Source of the DNA: Clostridiaceae bacterium
GTDB taxonomy: Bacteria > Bacillota > Clostridia > Lachnospirales > Lachnospiraceae
DNA length: 64,000 bases
NCBI GenBank assembly: GCA_910574345.1
Contig: CAJSZV010000002.1
Location: 124,001 to 188,000, forward strand
Direction: 5' to 3'
Numbering within the stretch: position 1 is the stretch's first letter; the number at the start of each line of letters is the position of its first letter. The translations under genes were made by a program, and so were the position numbers. Below, one piece after another: positions 24,953 to 33,432 of the stretch. The notes below the pieces were generated by a model. The model was not told where the DNA came from and did not search any database. It was given only the letters and a program-made list of their open reading frames with translations.

Positions 24953-25974
24953 TCCAGTCTCTCTCCATACATCTTATTGAAATAGTTTGCGTATTCTCCG
25001 GAGATAATATGCTCCCACCACTCCCGGTTGGCCAAATACCACTCTATGGTTTGTTCAATACCGGTGTCAAAATTATATTTAGGTTTCCAGCCCAGTTCCG
25101 TCTCCAGCTTTGTGGGGTCAATGGCATAGCGCATATCATGGCCAGGACGGTCGGTGACGAAACGGATCAGGCTTTCCGGTTTCTTAAGGGCTTTCAGAAT
25201 GGTCTTTACCACTTCCAGGTTGGTCCGCTCGTTATGGCCGCCTACATTATATACCTCTCCAACCCGGCCTTTGTGGATGATTAAGTCAATAGCCTCACAG
25301 TGGTCGCACACATGAAGCCAGTCGCGGACGTTTTCCCCTTTGCCGTATACAGGAAGTTCCTGGTCAGCCAGAGCACGGCTGATGATGAGAGGAATGAGTT
25401 TCTCCGGGAAATGGTAAGGGCCGTAGTTGTTGGAGCATCTGGAGATGGTTACCGGAAGCCCGTAAGTCCGATAGTAAGCCAGAACAAAGAGGTCCGCGCT
25501 GGCTTTGGATGAACTGTAAGGGCTGGAGGTGTGGATAGGCGTTTCTTCCGTAAAGAAGAGGTCAGGCCGGTCAAGGGGAAGATCTCCGTATACCTCATCC
25601 GTGGATACCTGGTGATAGCGCTTTACTCCGTATTTTTTAGAAGCGTCCAGAAGCACCCGGGTTCCCATAACATTGGTCTGAACGAAAATGCCGGGATCTG
25701 TGATGGAGCGGTCCACATGGCTTTCAGCGGCAAAATTCACCACCGCATCGAAGTGTTCTCTCTCAAACAAATCCATGATAAAGGGTTCGTCGGCAATATC
25801 GCCTTTCACGAATTTGTAGTTGGGCTTGTCCTCAACAGGCTTTAAGGTTTCCAGGTTGCCGGCGTAGGTTAACAGATCCAGGTTTACAATCTGGTAGTCC
25901 GGGTATTTATTTACCATGTGATGGACAAAATTGCCTCCGATAAAACCGGCGCCTCCCGTTACTAAAATCTTCAT
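24949..25974 (-). CDS. rfbB: dTDP-glucose 4,6-dehydratase
   Basis: RmlB converts dTDP-glucose to dTDP-4-keto-6-deoxyglucose using bound NAD. Visible are 'ILVTGGAGFIGGNFVHH', the catalytic 'YHQVSTDEVYGDLP' and 'SPYSSSKASADLFVLAYYRTYGLPV' (Tyr-x3-Lys), all diagnostic of the enzyme. The ATG at 25974 has GGAGG 8 bases upstream and is preferred over a start five codons earlier. 341 residues is the usual length. It lies between rmlA (20 bp) and rmlD (4-bp overlap). Confidence 0.96.
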   Translation of the reverse strand: MKILVTGGAGFIGGNFVHHMVNKYPDYQIVNLDLLTYAGNLETLKPVEDKPNYKFVKGDIADEPFIMDLFEREHFDAVVNFAAESHVDRSITDPGIFVQTNVMGTRVLLDASKKYGVKRYHQVSTDEVYGDLPLDRPDLFFTEETPIHTSSPYSSSKASADLFVLAYYRTYGLPVTISRCSNNYGPYHFPEKLIPLIISRALADQELPVYGKGENVRDWLHVCDHCEAIDLIIHKGRVGEVYNVGGHNERTNLEVVKTILKALKKPESLIRFVTDRPGHDMRYAIDPTKLETELGWKPKYNFDTGIEQTIEWYLANREWWEHIISGEYANYFNKMYGERLE

Positions 25975-25994
25975 ATGAATTTCCTCCATGAATC

Positions 25995-26876
25995 TTAATT
26001 GTCAATGAATTTTCCTGCCAATACGTCCAAAAGATACCTGCCGTACTGGTTTTTCTTTAAGGGCTCAATATTTTCCAAAAGCTGATCTTTGGTAATCCAG
26101 TGGTTCAGATAAGCGATCTCCTCCAGACATGCGATCTTCCGGTGCTGATGGGATTCTACGGTGCGGACGAAGTTGGTGGCGTCGACCAAGGACTCGTGGG
26201 TTCCCGTGTCAAGCCAGGTAAAGCCCTGCCCTAACAGTTCCACATCCAGTTTTCCGTCTTCCAGATAGATGCGGTTCAAGTCCGTGATCTCCAGCTCTCC
26301 TCTGGGAGAGGGCTTTAAGTTTTTGGCATAATCCACTACTTTGTTGTCATAGAAGTAAAGTCCGGTGACACAGTAGTTGGACTTGGGGTTCTGAGGTTTT
26401 TCTTCTATAGATATGGCACGCCCGTCAGAGTCAAATTCCACGATGCCGAACCGCTCCGGATCATCTACATAGTAGCCGAATACCGTGGCCCCCTCCTGCT
26501 TGTTGGCCGCCCTGAGCAGGCGCTTCTTCAGGCCGTGTCCCGCAAAAATATTATCTCCCAGAATCATGGCCACATGATCATCTCCGATAAATGCCTCCCC
26601 GATGATAAATGCCTGGGCCAGTCCGTCGGGAGAGGGCTGCACGGCATAGGAAAGGCTGATGCCGAACTGATGGCCGTCCCCTAAAAGATGTTCGAATCTG
26701 GGCGTATCCTCCGGAGTGGAGATAATGAGGATTTCCCTGATACCTGCGCTCATGAGTACGGATAGAGGATAGTAGATCATGGGTTTATCATAAATAGGGA
26801 GCAGCTGTTTTGAGGTGACTGTGGTCAGGGGGTAAAGTCTTGTGCCGGAACCGCCGGCTAAAATAATACCCTTCAT
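25995..26876 (-). CDS. rfbA: Glucose-1-phosphate thymidylyltransferase
   Basis: RmlA makes dTDP-glucose from dTTP and glucose-1-phosphate, the first committed step. The N-terminal '[17 protein letters not shown]' nucleotide-binding loop, '[17 protein letters not shown]' and 'ILGDNIF' with '[15 protein letters not shown]' are intact in a full-length 293-residue protein. It is the first gene of the minus-strand unit and has its own promoter and an AGGAGGA ribosome site. Confidence 0.96.
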   Translation of the reverse strand: MKGIILAGGSGTRLYPLTTVTSKQLLPIYDKPMIYYPLSVLMSAGIREILIISTPEDTPRFEHLLGDGHQFGISLSYAVQPSPDGLAQAFIIGEAFIGDDHVAMILGDNIFAGHGLKKRLLRAANKQEGATVFGYYVDDPERFGIVEFDSDGRAISIEEKPQNPKSNYCVTGLYFYDNKVVDYAKNLKPSPRGELEITDLNRIYLEDGKLDVELLGQGFTWLDTGTHESLVDATNFVRTVESHQHRKIACLEEIAYLNHWITKDQLLENIEPLKKNQYGRYLLDVLAGKFIDN

Positions 26877-26911
26877 AATGGTTCGTCCTCCTGTTTTGTT
26901 CTTTATTGGGT

Positions 26912-26942
26912 ATTATATGGGGTGACGTTACGTAAGTGTCAA
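26912..26942 (-). promoter_or_regulatory. Promoter of the rmlABD unit
   Basis: Minus-strand TTGACA (26942-26937) and TATAAT (26917-26912) are both consensus but 19 bp apart; the spacer contains the palindrome TTACGTAA. Confidence 0.6.
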
Positions 26943-27000
26943 GGGGGAGAATGAAAAAGTTTTATCTGTTACAATGTTTTGTAGTTACAGGGTACCTGTG

Positions 27001-27012
27001 AACGATATCGTT
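27001..27012. repeat. 12-bp perfect palindrome between rmlA and hicA
   Basis: AACGATATCGTT is self-complementary and lies in the 234-bp gap shared by two divergent units, a possible regulator site. Confidence 0.4.
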
Positions 27013-27048
27013 ACAGGATGTTAATAACTGATAAATATAAAAAGTCTC

Positions 27049-27080
27049 TTGAAAATTAGTACTATATATGATACTATATA
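27049..27080 (+). promoter_or_regulatory. hicA promoter overlapped by direct repeats
   Basis: TTGAAA (27049-27054), 17-bp spacer, TACTAT (27072-27077). ACTATATA occurs at 27061-27068 and 27073-27080, overlapping the -10, a plausible binding site for the ribbon-helix-helix of HicB. Confidence 0.6.
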
Positions 27081-27110
27081 CATACAAGCTCTGTTAAGAG
27101 GAGTATATTA

Positions 27111-27335
27111 ATGAATGTGAAAAAGATTATAGAGAAGATGGAAAGGCAGCCTAATGGGATCAGACCTGACGAAGCAAAGAAGGTATTGGAGTATTATGGA
27201 TTCGAGTGTGTTCGGCAGAAAGGATCTCATGCACAGTTTCTAAACAGGGAAACAGGAGAGTTAATAACGGTAAAAATAGAAAATCCGTTGAAAAAGGTGT
27301 ACATTGTCGATATTTTGAGCAGAATAGAGACATAA
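27111..27335 (+). CDS. hicA: HicA family toxin, mRNA interferase
   Basis: A 74-residue double-stranded-RNA-binding-fold toxin. HicA proteins cleave mRNA and arrest growth until neutralised by HicB. The conserved catalytic 'GSHAQFLN' (His in G-S-H) follows the 'VLEYYGFECVRQK' helix-strand, and the C-terminal 'TVKIENPLKKVYIVDILSRI' is typical. It is about 65 bp upstream of hicB, the usual order. Confidence 0.92.
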   Translation: MNVKKIIEKMERQPNGIRPDEAKKVLEYYGFECVRQKGSHAQFLNRETGELITVKIENPLKKVYIVDILSRIET

Positions 27336-27351
27336 ATTTTAAAATCCATTA

Positions 27352-27365
27352 ATATAATGTTATAT
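27352..27365. promoter_or_regulatory. Inverted repeat between hicA and hicB
   Basis: ATATAA-TG-TTATAT, resembling the AT-rich repeats at the hicA promoter; could be a second HicB operator controlling extra antitoxin synthesis. Confidence 0.35.
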
Positions 27366-27400
27366 GAGAGATAAAAAGAACACGATGAGGATGAAATGCG

Positions 27401-27748
27401 ATGAGGACTTTAGACTATTATATGAATTTACCTTACACTAAAATAATACAAGAGATTCATGACGAAAGCGGTCACTATTTTTATGGAAAAATTTTAGAGT
27501 TAGATGGCTGTCAGAGCACAGGTGAAACTTTGGAAGAGTTAAATGCCAATCTTAAAGAGGCCATGGAAGGTTATATAGAAGTAATGATCGAGAATAAGAT
27601 GGAGATACCAGAGCCGGTAAAAGAAGAAAGCTTAAGTGGTAAATTTGTAATCAGAGTTCCCAAGTCACTGCATAGAAGATTAGTAGTGGAAGCAGAAAGG
27701 GAAGGCGTTTCATTAAATCAATATGCCATGTATAAATTAGCAAGATAA
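27401..27748 (+). CDS. hicB: HicB family antitoxin
   Basis: A 115-residue antitoxin with an N-terminal partial RNase-H fold ('GHYFYGKILELDGCQSTGETLEELNANLKEAMEGYI'), which plugs HicA, and a C-terminal ribbon-helix-helix ('GKFVIRVPKSLHRRLVVEAEREGVSLNQYAMYKLA') for DNA binding and autoregulation. AT-rich codon use of the pair contrasts with neighbours and suggests lateral transfer. Confidence 0.92.
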   Translation: MRTLDYYMNLPYTKIIQEIHDESGHYFYGKILELDGCQSTGETLEELNANLKEAMEGYIEVMIENKMEIPEPVKEESLSGKFVIRVPKSLHRRLVVEAEREGVSLNQYAMYKLAR

Positions 27749-27876
27749 TATGATTCCAGGACTATGAAGTCATATACGATATGCCGAAACAGTCAATCAA
27801 AAGGTTGGCTGTTTTTCCTTGCCCAAATCCCGGCAAAATAGTATAATGCAAGATAAAAAAGGAGACAGAAGACCTG

Positions 27877-28929
27877 ATGGAATACCAGACACAACACAAA
27901 CGGCGCCCCCGTTACAAGGGCACTCATCCCAGGAATTACAGCGAAAAATATAAGGAACTGCAGCCGGAAAAATACAAGGATACCATAGAGCACGTGATCA
28001 GCAAAGGCGGCACTCCGGCGGGAATGCATATTTCCATCTGTGTGAAAGAGATTATGGATTTTCTTAGGATCAGGCCGGGACAGAAAGGGCTGGATGCCAC
28101 CTTGGGGTACGGGGGCCACACGGAGGCCATGCTGGCATGCCTGGAGGGCAGAGGTCATATCTATGGGCTGGATGTGGACCCCATTGAGTCGGAGAAGACG
28201 AGAAAGCGGCTGGAAGGTCTGGGGTATGGACCGGAGATTCTGACCGTTAAGCAGATGAATTTTGCACATATAGATGCCATAGCCGGGGAGGCAGGGCCTT
28301 TTGACTTTATTCTGGCGGACCTGGGAGTATCCTCCATGCAGATCGACAATCCAAAGCGGGGATTTTCCTATAAGTACGACGGACCCTTGGATCTGCGGCT
28401 GAATCCGGAAAAAGGGATTACAGCGGCACAACGTCTTAAGAGTATTTCCAAGGAGGAACTGGAAGGGATGCTTGCGGAGAATGCCGACGAACCTTACGGG
28501 GCGGAGATTGCCAGAGCTGTAGTTACGGCGGTGAAGCAGGGAAAACCGGTGGATACCACCATGAGCCTCCGCCGGATAATAGAAGAAGCCCTGTCCTTTC
28601 TGCCTGCCCAGGAACAGAAGGAGGCGGTGAAGAAATCCTGCGCCCGAACCTTTCAGGCTCTGCGGATTGATGTGAACAGGGAGTTTGAGGTGCTGTATGA
28701 ATTTTTGGAAAAGCTGCCGGGAGCACTGGCGCCGGGAGGAAGAGCGGCGATTCTTACCTTTCATTCCGGGGAGGACCGGCTGGTAAAGCAGTCTTTTAAA
28801 GAGTATAAGAAAGCCGGTGTCTATGAGGATGTGTCTAAGGATGTGATCAGGCCGGGGGCAGAAGAGTGCAGCCGCAACTTAAGAGCTAAGTCCGCCAAGC
28901 TGCGGTGGGCCATTCGGGCCCAGGAGTGA
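27877..28929 (+). CDS. RsmH-family 16S rRNA C1402 N4-methyltransferase paralogue
   Basis: A 350-residue class I methyltransferase of the RsmH (MraW) family: 'GLDATLGYGGHTEAML' (SAM motif I), 'IYGLDVDPIE', 'DFILADLGVSSMQIDNPKRGFSY' and 'RTFQALRIDVNREFEVLYEFL'. RsmH methylates the exocyclic amine of C1402 in 16S rRNA. The canonical gene lies in the division/cell-wall cluster; none of those genes is here, and there is a 40-residue basic N-terminal extension, so this looks like the second copy found in some Lachnospiraceae. It may modify the same or another RNA. The HAD gene follows closely. Confidence 0.85.
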   Translation: MEYQTQHKRRPRYKGTHPRNYSEKYKELQPEKYKDTIEHVISKGGTPAGMHISICVKEIMDFLRIRPGQKGLDATLGYGGHTEAMLACLEGRGHIYGLDVDPIESEKTRKRLEGLGYGPEILTVKQMNFAHIDAIAGEAGPFDFILADLGVSSMQIDNPKRGFSYKYDGPLDLRLNPEKGITAAQRLKSISKEELEGMLAENADEPYGAEIARAVVTAVKQGKPVDTTMSLRRIIEEALSFLPAQEQKEAVKKSCARTFQALRIDVNREFEVLYEFLEKLPGALAPGGRAAILTFHSGEDRLVKQSFKEYKKAGVYEDVSKDVIRPGAEECSRNLRAKSAKLRWAIRAQE

Positions 28930-28985
28930 GGACGCGCCCGCGAAAGAAGAAAGGAAAAGCCAAAAAAAGAATGGAGAAGATGAGC

Positions 28986-29891
28986 ATGAAAGAGAAAAAC
29001 TTGGAACAAATCAGAAGAGACAGGGACAGAAGCAGCAGGATACGCCTGGTAGCCACAGATATGGACGGCACATTTTTAAATGAGAAAAGCAGGATCAGCC
29101 GGAGAAATATCCGGGCTGTAAAGCGCCTTATGGAAGAGGGAATAGAGTTTGTGGTATGCACAGGGCGCAGAATCGAGGACGTGACCCCTTTCCTCGACGA
29201 AATGCAGGTGCGCTGCGGAGTTATTTCCATGAATGGCGCGGCTCTCTATGATAAAGAAGGGATTGCCCGAAAAAAGGTTGTTCTGTCAAAGGAACAGGTG
29301 AACAGCATTATAAAAAGTCTTGACAACTGGAACGAGAGGCTGGTCATCCAGCTGGTGTCGGAGAAAAATCTCTGCGTTCTGGCCAGGGAAGAGATACTGG
29401 AAAAGTTTGTTATCCATTACATTATGCCGGGACCTGACAGACAGAAGGAACGGGACGAGCTCATGAAATCTTATGTGAGAATGACAGGTAAGGAGCTGCT
29501 GGAAAGTACTGTGCCGTTTTATAAGATCGAGATCATGAGCGAGGATACGGAGCTGATTCAGGAGATCAGAGGAGTCATTGATCAGGTAGACGGGATCTGC
29601 ATCGGGGCCTCATTTGCCACCAACTGGGAGATTACCCACAAGGATGCCAGCAAAGGCGCAGGGCTGAAAGCCTACGGAGAGACCAAAGGGTATGAGCTAT
29701 CCCAGATTATGGCCTTAGGCGACGGAGGCAATGACGAGACCATGCTGTCCCTGCCATTGGGCTGGAGTGTGGCCATGGAAAACGGAACAGACAAAATTAA
29801 AGAGGCCGCCCAGGTCATAACCGGCTCCAACGAGAAAGACGGATTTGCCCAGGCAGTGGAGGCACTGCTGGAAAGCCGGCGCTTAGGATAA
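28986..29891 (+). CDS. Cof-type HAD-IIB hydrolase
   Basis: A sugar-phosphate-type phosphatase of about 301 residues: the nucleophile loop 'LVATDMDGTFLNEKS' (D-x-D), 'FVVCTGRR' and the C-terminal 'ALGDGGNDETMLSLPLGWSVAMENG' metal-binding motif are all intact. ATG codons at 28971, 28980 and 28986 are in frame; GGAG at 28973-28976 is best spaced for 28986. It directly follows the RsmH paralogue. Substrate unknown; YidA-like members act on sugar phosphates. Confidence 0.88.
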   Translation: MKEKNLEQIRRDRDRSSRIRLVATDMDGTFLNEKSRISRRNIRAVKRLMEEGIEFVVCTGRRIEDVTPFLDEMQVRCGVISMNGAALYDKEGIARKKVVLSKEQVNSIIKSLDNWNERLVIQLVSEKNLCVLAREEILEKFVIHYIMPGPDRQKERDELMKSYVRMTGKELLESTVPFYKIEIMSEDTELIQEIRGVIDQVDGICIGASFATNWEITHKDASKGAGLKAYGETKGYELSQIMALGDGGNDETMLSLPLGWSVAMENGTDKIKEAAQVITGSNEKDGFAQAVEALLESRRLG

Positions 29892-29923
29892 ATGAGTCCG
29901 GCGGCGGGCTTTTCCCTGTAAAT
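29872..29923 (+). terminator. Probable terminator after the HAD gene
   Basis: AAAGCCGGCGC at the end of the gene can pair imperfectly with GCGGCGGGCTTT, followed by TTCC. The stem spans the stop codon. Confidence 0.4.
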
Positions 29924-29931
29924 CTAACCCC

Positions 29932-29948
29932 ATTCTAATAGAATTCTA
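29932..29948. repeat. Overlapping palindromes upstream of the ibrA-like gene
   Basis: ATTCTA-A-TAGAAT (29932-29944) overlaps TAGAATTCTA (29939-29948), both perfect. They sit in an AT-rich 220-bp gap that otherwise shows no gene; no clear -35/-10 pair was found there. Confidence 0.4.
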
Positions 29949-30114
29949 AATTTTTTTAATCTTTTGCTTTTCTGCATTTCTTCCTTTCCCCTGAATTGAA
30001 AAATCTCGGATCAATTGACGGGGTTCCATTTTGTCGAAATCTGTTGTATGATGGAAGATATTGTTAAAATTGGAAAAAACTGGAACACAGACACAGACAG
30101 GGACAGGTGAGTAA

Positions 30115-31449
30115 ATGATGATGCGGGAGTATATGGAACAGAATGTATATGAAGCCCTGCAGGAACGGCTGAGATTTATTTTTGAAGAATTTGATAATAT
30201 CTATGTTTCATTTTCAGGAGGAAAAGACAGCGGATTGCTTTTGAATCTGGTATTGGATTACAAGAGGAAGTATGCCCCGGAACGTGTTGTGGGTATTTTT
30301 CACCAGGATTTTGAGGCCCAGTATACGGTGACGACTGAGTATGTGGAGCGTACCTTTGAGCGGGTGAAGGATGAGATGGAACCTTACTGGGTATGTCTTC
30401 CCATGGCCACGAGGACAGCCTTGAGCAGTTATGAGATGTACTGGTATCCATGGGATGACAAAAAGAAGGAACTGTGGGTCCGCCCCATGCCGAAGAAGGA
30501 TTATGTGATCAATCTGGAACATAATCCCATGACCACCTACCGTTATCGGATGCATCAGGAGGACTTGGCCAAGCAGTTTGGGCGCTGGTATAAGATTTCC
30601 CACAAAGATAAAAAGACCGTATGCCTTCTGGGGATGAGAGCCGATGAGTCTCTTTTGCGGTACAGCGGATTTCTCAATAAAAAATATGGGTACAAGGGAG
30701 AATGCTGGATTGGCAGGCAGTTCAAGGATGTGTGGTGCGCGTCGCCTTTATATGACTGGAGTTCCAGGGATATATGGCATGCCAACTACCTGTTTGGATA
30801 TGATTACAATCATTTATATGACCTGTATTATATGGCAGGCCTTAACATATCCCAGATGAGAGTGGCTTCCCCTTTCAATGACTATTCCAAAGATTCCCTG
30901 AATCTGTACCGGGTTATTGACCCTGAGATCTGGGTGAAACTGGTAGGCCGGGTTCAGGGGGCGAATTTCACCAGCATCTATGGCAGGACAAAGGCCATGG
31001 GATACCGCAGCGTTACTCTGCCGGAAGGATACACCTGGAAAAGTTACACCATGTTTCTTCTGGACACCCTGCCTGCCAGGCTCAGGAATAATTATATCAG
31101 GAAATTCAACTCCTCCATTGATTTTTGGCATAAGACAGGGGGAGGGCTAGACGAGGAGACGATTCAGGAATTGGAAGATCACGGATACCAGATCCGCAGA
31201 AACGGAGTGTCCAACTACACATTAAGCAAGAAGGCACGGGTTGTTTTTATCGGAAAAATCCCTGATGATACCGATGATATCAAGTCCAGCAAGGATATCC
31301 CAAGCTGGAAGAGAATGTGTTACTGCATCCTGAAAAACGACCATACATGCCGGTTCATGGGATTCGGCGTTACCAGACAGCAGCAGAAAAACATTGATCT
31401 GATTCGAGATAAATACAAAAGTTTGGAGGAGATAGAATATGGCCAGTAA
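30115..31449 (+). CDS. IbrA-like PP-loop phosphoadenosine phosphosulfate reductase family protein (DUF3440)
   Basis: A 444-residue protein. The ATP-pyrophosphatase PP-loop 'VSFSGGKDSGLLLNL' begins near residue 32, followed by the PAPS-reductase-like core and a C-terminal DUF3440 region ('MRVASPFNDYSKDSLNLYRVIDPEIWVKLVGRVQGANF'). This matches IbrA, known in E. coli as part of the IbrAB pair that raises expression of immunoglobulin-binding proteins; related PP-loop/ParB pairs are common on mobile elements. The ParB-like gene overlaps it by 11 bp. The PP-loop likely adenylates a substrate or nucleic acid; the reaction is unknown. Confidence 0.9.
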   Translation: MMMREYMEQNVYEALQERLRFIFEEFDNIYVSFSGGKDSGLLLNLVLDYKRKYAPERVVGIFHQDFEAQYTVTTEYVERTFERVKDEMEPYWVCLPMATRTALSSYEMYWYPWDDKKKELWVRPMPKKDYVINLEHNPMTTYRYRMHQEDLAKQFGRWYKISHKDKKTVCLLGMRADESLLRYSGFLNKKYGYKGECWIGRQFKDVWCASPLYDWSSRDIWHANYLFGYDYNHLYDLYYMAGLNISQMRVASPFNDYSKDSLNLYRVIDPEIWVKLVGRVQGANFTSIYGRTKAMGYRSVTLPEGYTWKSYTMFLLDTLPARLRNNYIRKFNSSIDFWHKTGGGLDEETIQELEDHGYQIRRNGVSNYTLSKKARVVFIGKIPDDTDDIKSSKDIPSWKRMCYCILKNDHTCRFMGFGVTRQQQKNIDLIRDKYKSLEEIEYGQ

Positions 31450-31960
31450 AAGCCCTGCATATCATGTGATTTCAGTTCCCATCGAAAAAATAAAACCCAA
31501 CACCTACAATCCCAACGCCGTGGCTCCTCCGGAGATGAAGCTGCTTTATGACAGCATTAAATCGGACGGATACACCATGCCTATCGTGTGCTATTATGAT
31601 AAGGAAGAGGAGATATACATGATCGTGGACGGATTCCACCGATACCGCATTATGCTGGAATACCCGGATATCTATGAGAGGGAAAAGGGCATGCTTCCGG
31701 TTTCCGTGATTAATAAGTCCCTGGATCAGAGAATGGCAAGTACGGTCCGCCATAACCGGGCCAGGGGAAGTCATAATGTGGACCTGATGAGCAATATTGT
31801 GAAAGAGCTTCATGAGCTGGGAAGGTCTGACGCATGGATCTCCAAACATCTGGGTATGGATAAGGATGAGATCCTGAGACTGAAGCAGATTACAGGGCTG
31901 GCGGCGCTGTTTAAGGACGTGGAATTCGGGAAGGCGTGGCAGCCGGGGGAGGATGAGTGA
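31439..31960 (+). CDS. IbrB-like ParB/Sulfiredoxin-fold protein
   Basis: A 173-residue protein with the ParB N-terminal fold: 'VISVPIEKIKPNTYNPN' and 'YMIVDGFHRYRIMLE', where the DGFHRYR loop replaces the ParB GERR nucleotide-binding motif, followed by 'TVRHNRARGSHNVDLMSNIVKELHELG' and a short helix-turn-helix-like tail. ParB-fold proteins hydrolyse CTP or ATP. It is the usual partner of IbrA and starts inside the end of that gene, so both act together. Confidence 0.88.
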   Translation: MASKSPAYHVISVPIEKIKPNTYNPNAVAPPEMKLLYDSIKSDGYTMPIVCYYDKEEEIYMIVDGFHRYRIMLEYPDIYEREKGMLPVSVINKSLDQRMASTVRHNRARGSHNVDLMSNIVKELHELGRSDAWISKHLGMDKDEILRLKQITGLAALFKDVEFGKAWQPGEDE

Positions 31961-32064
31961 GTTTGGGTGGAAAAGCCTTCCTGGATATGGTAAAATGTAA
32001 CCGGCCAAAGGAAAGCACAGGTTCGTGATTTGGAGCGGACAGGCAAAAGGAGGTATGCAGACAG

Positions 32065-33426
32065 GTGTATTGGAAACTAAAGGTGTGGGAATATGGAAAA
32101 ATTAAGAGGGCCGAGATAGAAACGGCTCCTCTTACTCTCTTTGTAGGCGATAACAACAGCGGAAAAAGCTATCTCATGTCCCTTCTTTGGGGAATTCGGA
32201 ACATGGGAGTGGACGCACTGCTGAACAATGATGGAGAGCAGGAATCAGAGGAAGAGAGGATACTGCTGGACTGGATGAGGGAGAAGATAGCCGCTGCACG
32301 GGAAAAGGGTAGCTGCGCGGCCAGGGTGGGCGAGATAGCCGGTGAGCTGCAGACAGTGCTGGACAAAAGATTGCAAAAAAATAAAGATGATCTGGTCGAA
32401 AGAATTTTTAACAGCCGGGCTGTAAAGATAAGAGAATTGAGGATAGAATTAAAATGTTTGGATGATTTTTTTATCAGGATTGAGAAAACCGATGTAATAG
32501 GCGAAGCGGATGGCGTATTAAATTTCAGAGGTAACGGGGATATTAGCTATTATATGGAGTTTTCTCAGGAGACCTTTGCCAAATTGAATGATAATGTGAA
32601 TCAGATCATGACATACGTAATTTTCAGCTTAGTATTGGATATCAGCGTTGGCCGTATAGACGATACAAACCGTATTGCCTTTCTTCCGTCGTCAAGAACC
32701 GGTTTTATGCTGACAAAAGATCTTGTCAATAAGGCGGGAAGAAATGCGGCTTTTAATATGGGGCTTGGGAAGGAAAAAGTAACACCTTTTTCGAGACCGG
32801 TAATCCAGTTTCTGGATGTCATGAATGACCTGACACTGGATGGGAAGGGCAGAGAAGAATTTCATAAGATCCTGTCCTATCTGGAAAACGGGATGGCTGA
32901 GGGGACAGTGGATATCAATGCCCTTCCGGGCAAAGAAGTCGTCTATGTTCCCGAAGGAGGGACAGAAGGAATTCCTTTTCGGGCTGTCTCGGCTGTAGTG
33001 ACCGAATTGTCCCCCTTGATTTTGCTGTTAAAATATAAGGAAAATTTAGATGTCCTTTTTTACGAGGAACCTGAGATGTGTCTGCATCCCCAGCTTCAGC
33101 AGAAGATGGCAAAAGTAATCTGCCATTTGGTGAATAAAGGGCTGGAAATGGCCATAACAACCCACAGCGATATTATTCTGCAGCATGTAAATAACATGAT
33201 CCGTTTGTCTGAGCGGGAGGACAGGGAGAAAATATGCGGGAGGCTGGGATATACAGAGGATGATTTGCTTCCGGCAGCAAAGGTCAGGGTTTATCAGTTA
33301 AAGTCCATGCCGGCAGGCGAGACCGTGGTTGAAGAACTGAAATGCGGGGAAAATGGCTTTGTCATACCCACATTTAATGACGCCCTTGATAAGATCATGG
33401 AGGAGGCATATACCATTCAGGAGTAA
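32065..33426 (+). CDS. AAA ATPase, OLD/ABC-like (AAA_15/21 type)
   Basis: A 453-residue P-loop ATPase. Walker A is 'GDNNSGKS' (residues 28-35), Walker B with catalytic Glu is 'VLFYEEPEMCLHP' near residue 330, and the switch His is in 'AITTHSDIILQHVNNMI'. The intervening region contains a helical insert (residues about 60-200) as in SMC/OLD-type ATPases. There is no TOPRIM nuclease domain in the same chain, but the next gene, 6 bp on, encodes a PD-(D/E)XK-like protein that could be its effector. The start is GTG at 32065 after AAGGAGG. ATPase-nuclease pairs of this type are common in phage defence. Confidence 0.85.
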   Translation: MYWKLKVWEYGKIKRAEIETAPLTLFVGDNNSGKSYLMSLLWGIRNMGVDALLNNDGEQESEEERILLDWMREKIAAAREKGSCAARVGEIAGELQTVLDKRLQKNKDDLVERIFNSRAVKIRELRIELKCLDDFFIRIEKTDVIGEADGVLNFRGNGDISYYMEFSQETFAKLNDNVNQIMTYVIFSLVLDISVGRIDDTNRIAFLPSSRTGFMLTKDLVNKAGRNAAFNMGLGKEKVTPFSRPVIQFLDVMNDLTLDGKGREEFHKILSYLENGMAEGTVDINALPGKEVVYVPEGGTEGIPFRAVSAVVTELSPLILLLKYKENLDVLFYEEPEMCLHPQLQQKMAKVICHLVNKGLEMAITTHSDIILQHVNNMIRLSEREDREKICGRLGYTEDDLLPAAKVRVYQLKSMPAGETVVEELKCGENGFVIPTFNDALDKIMEEAYTIQE

Positions 33427-33432
33427 TCTTAT

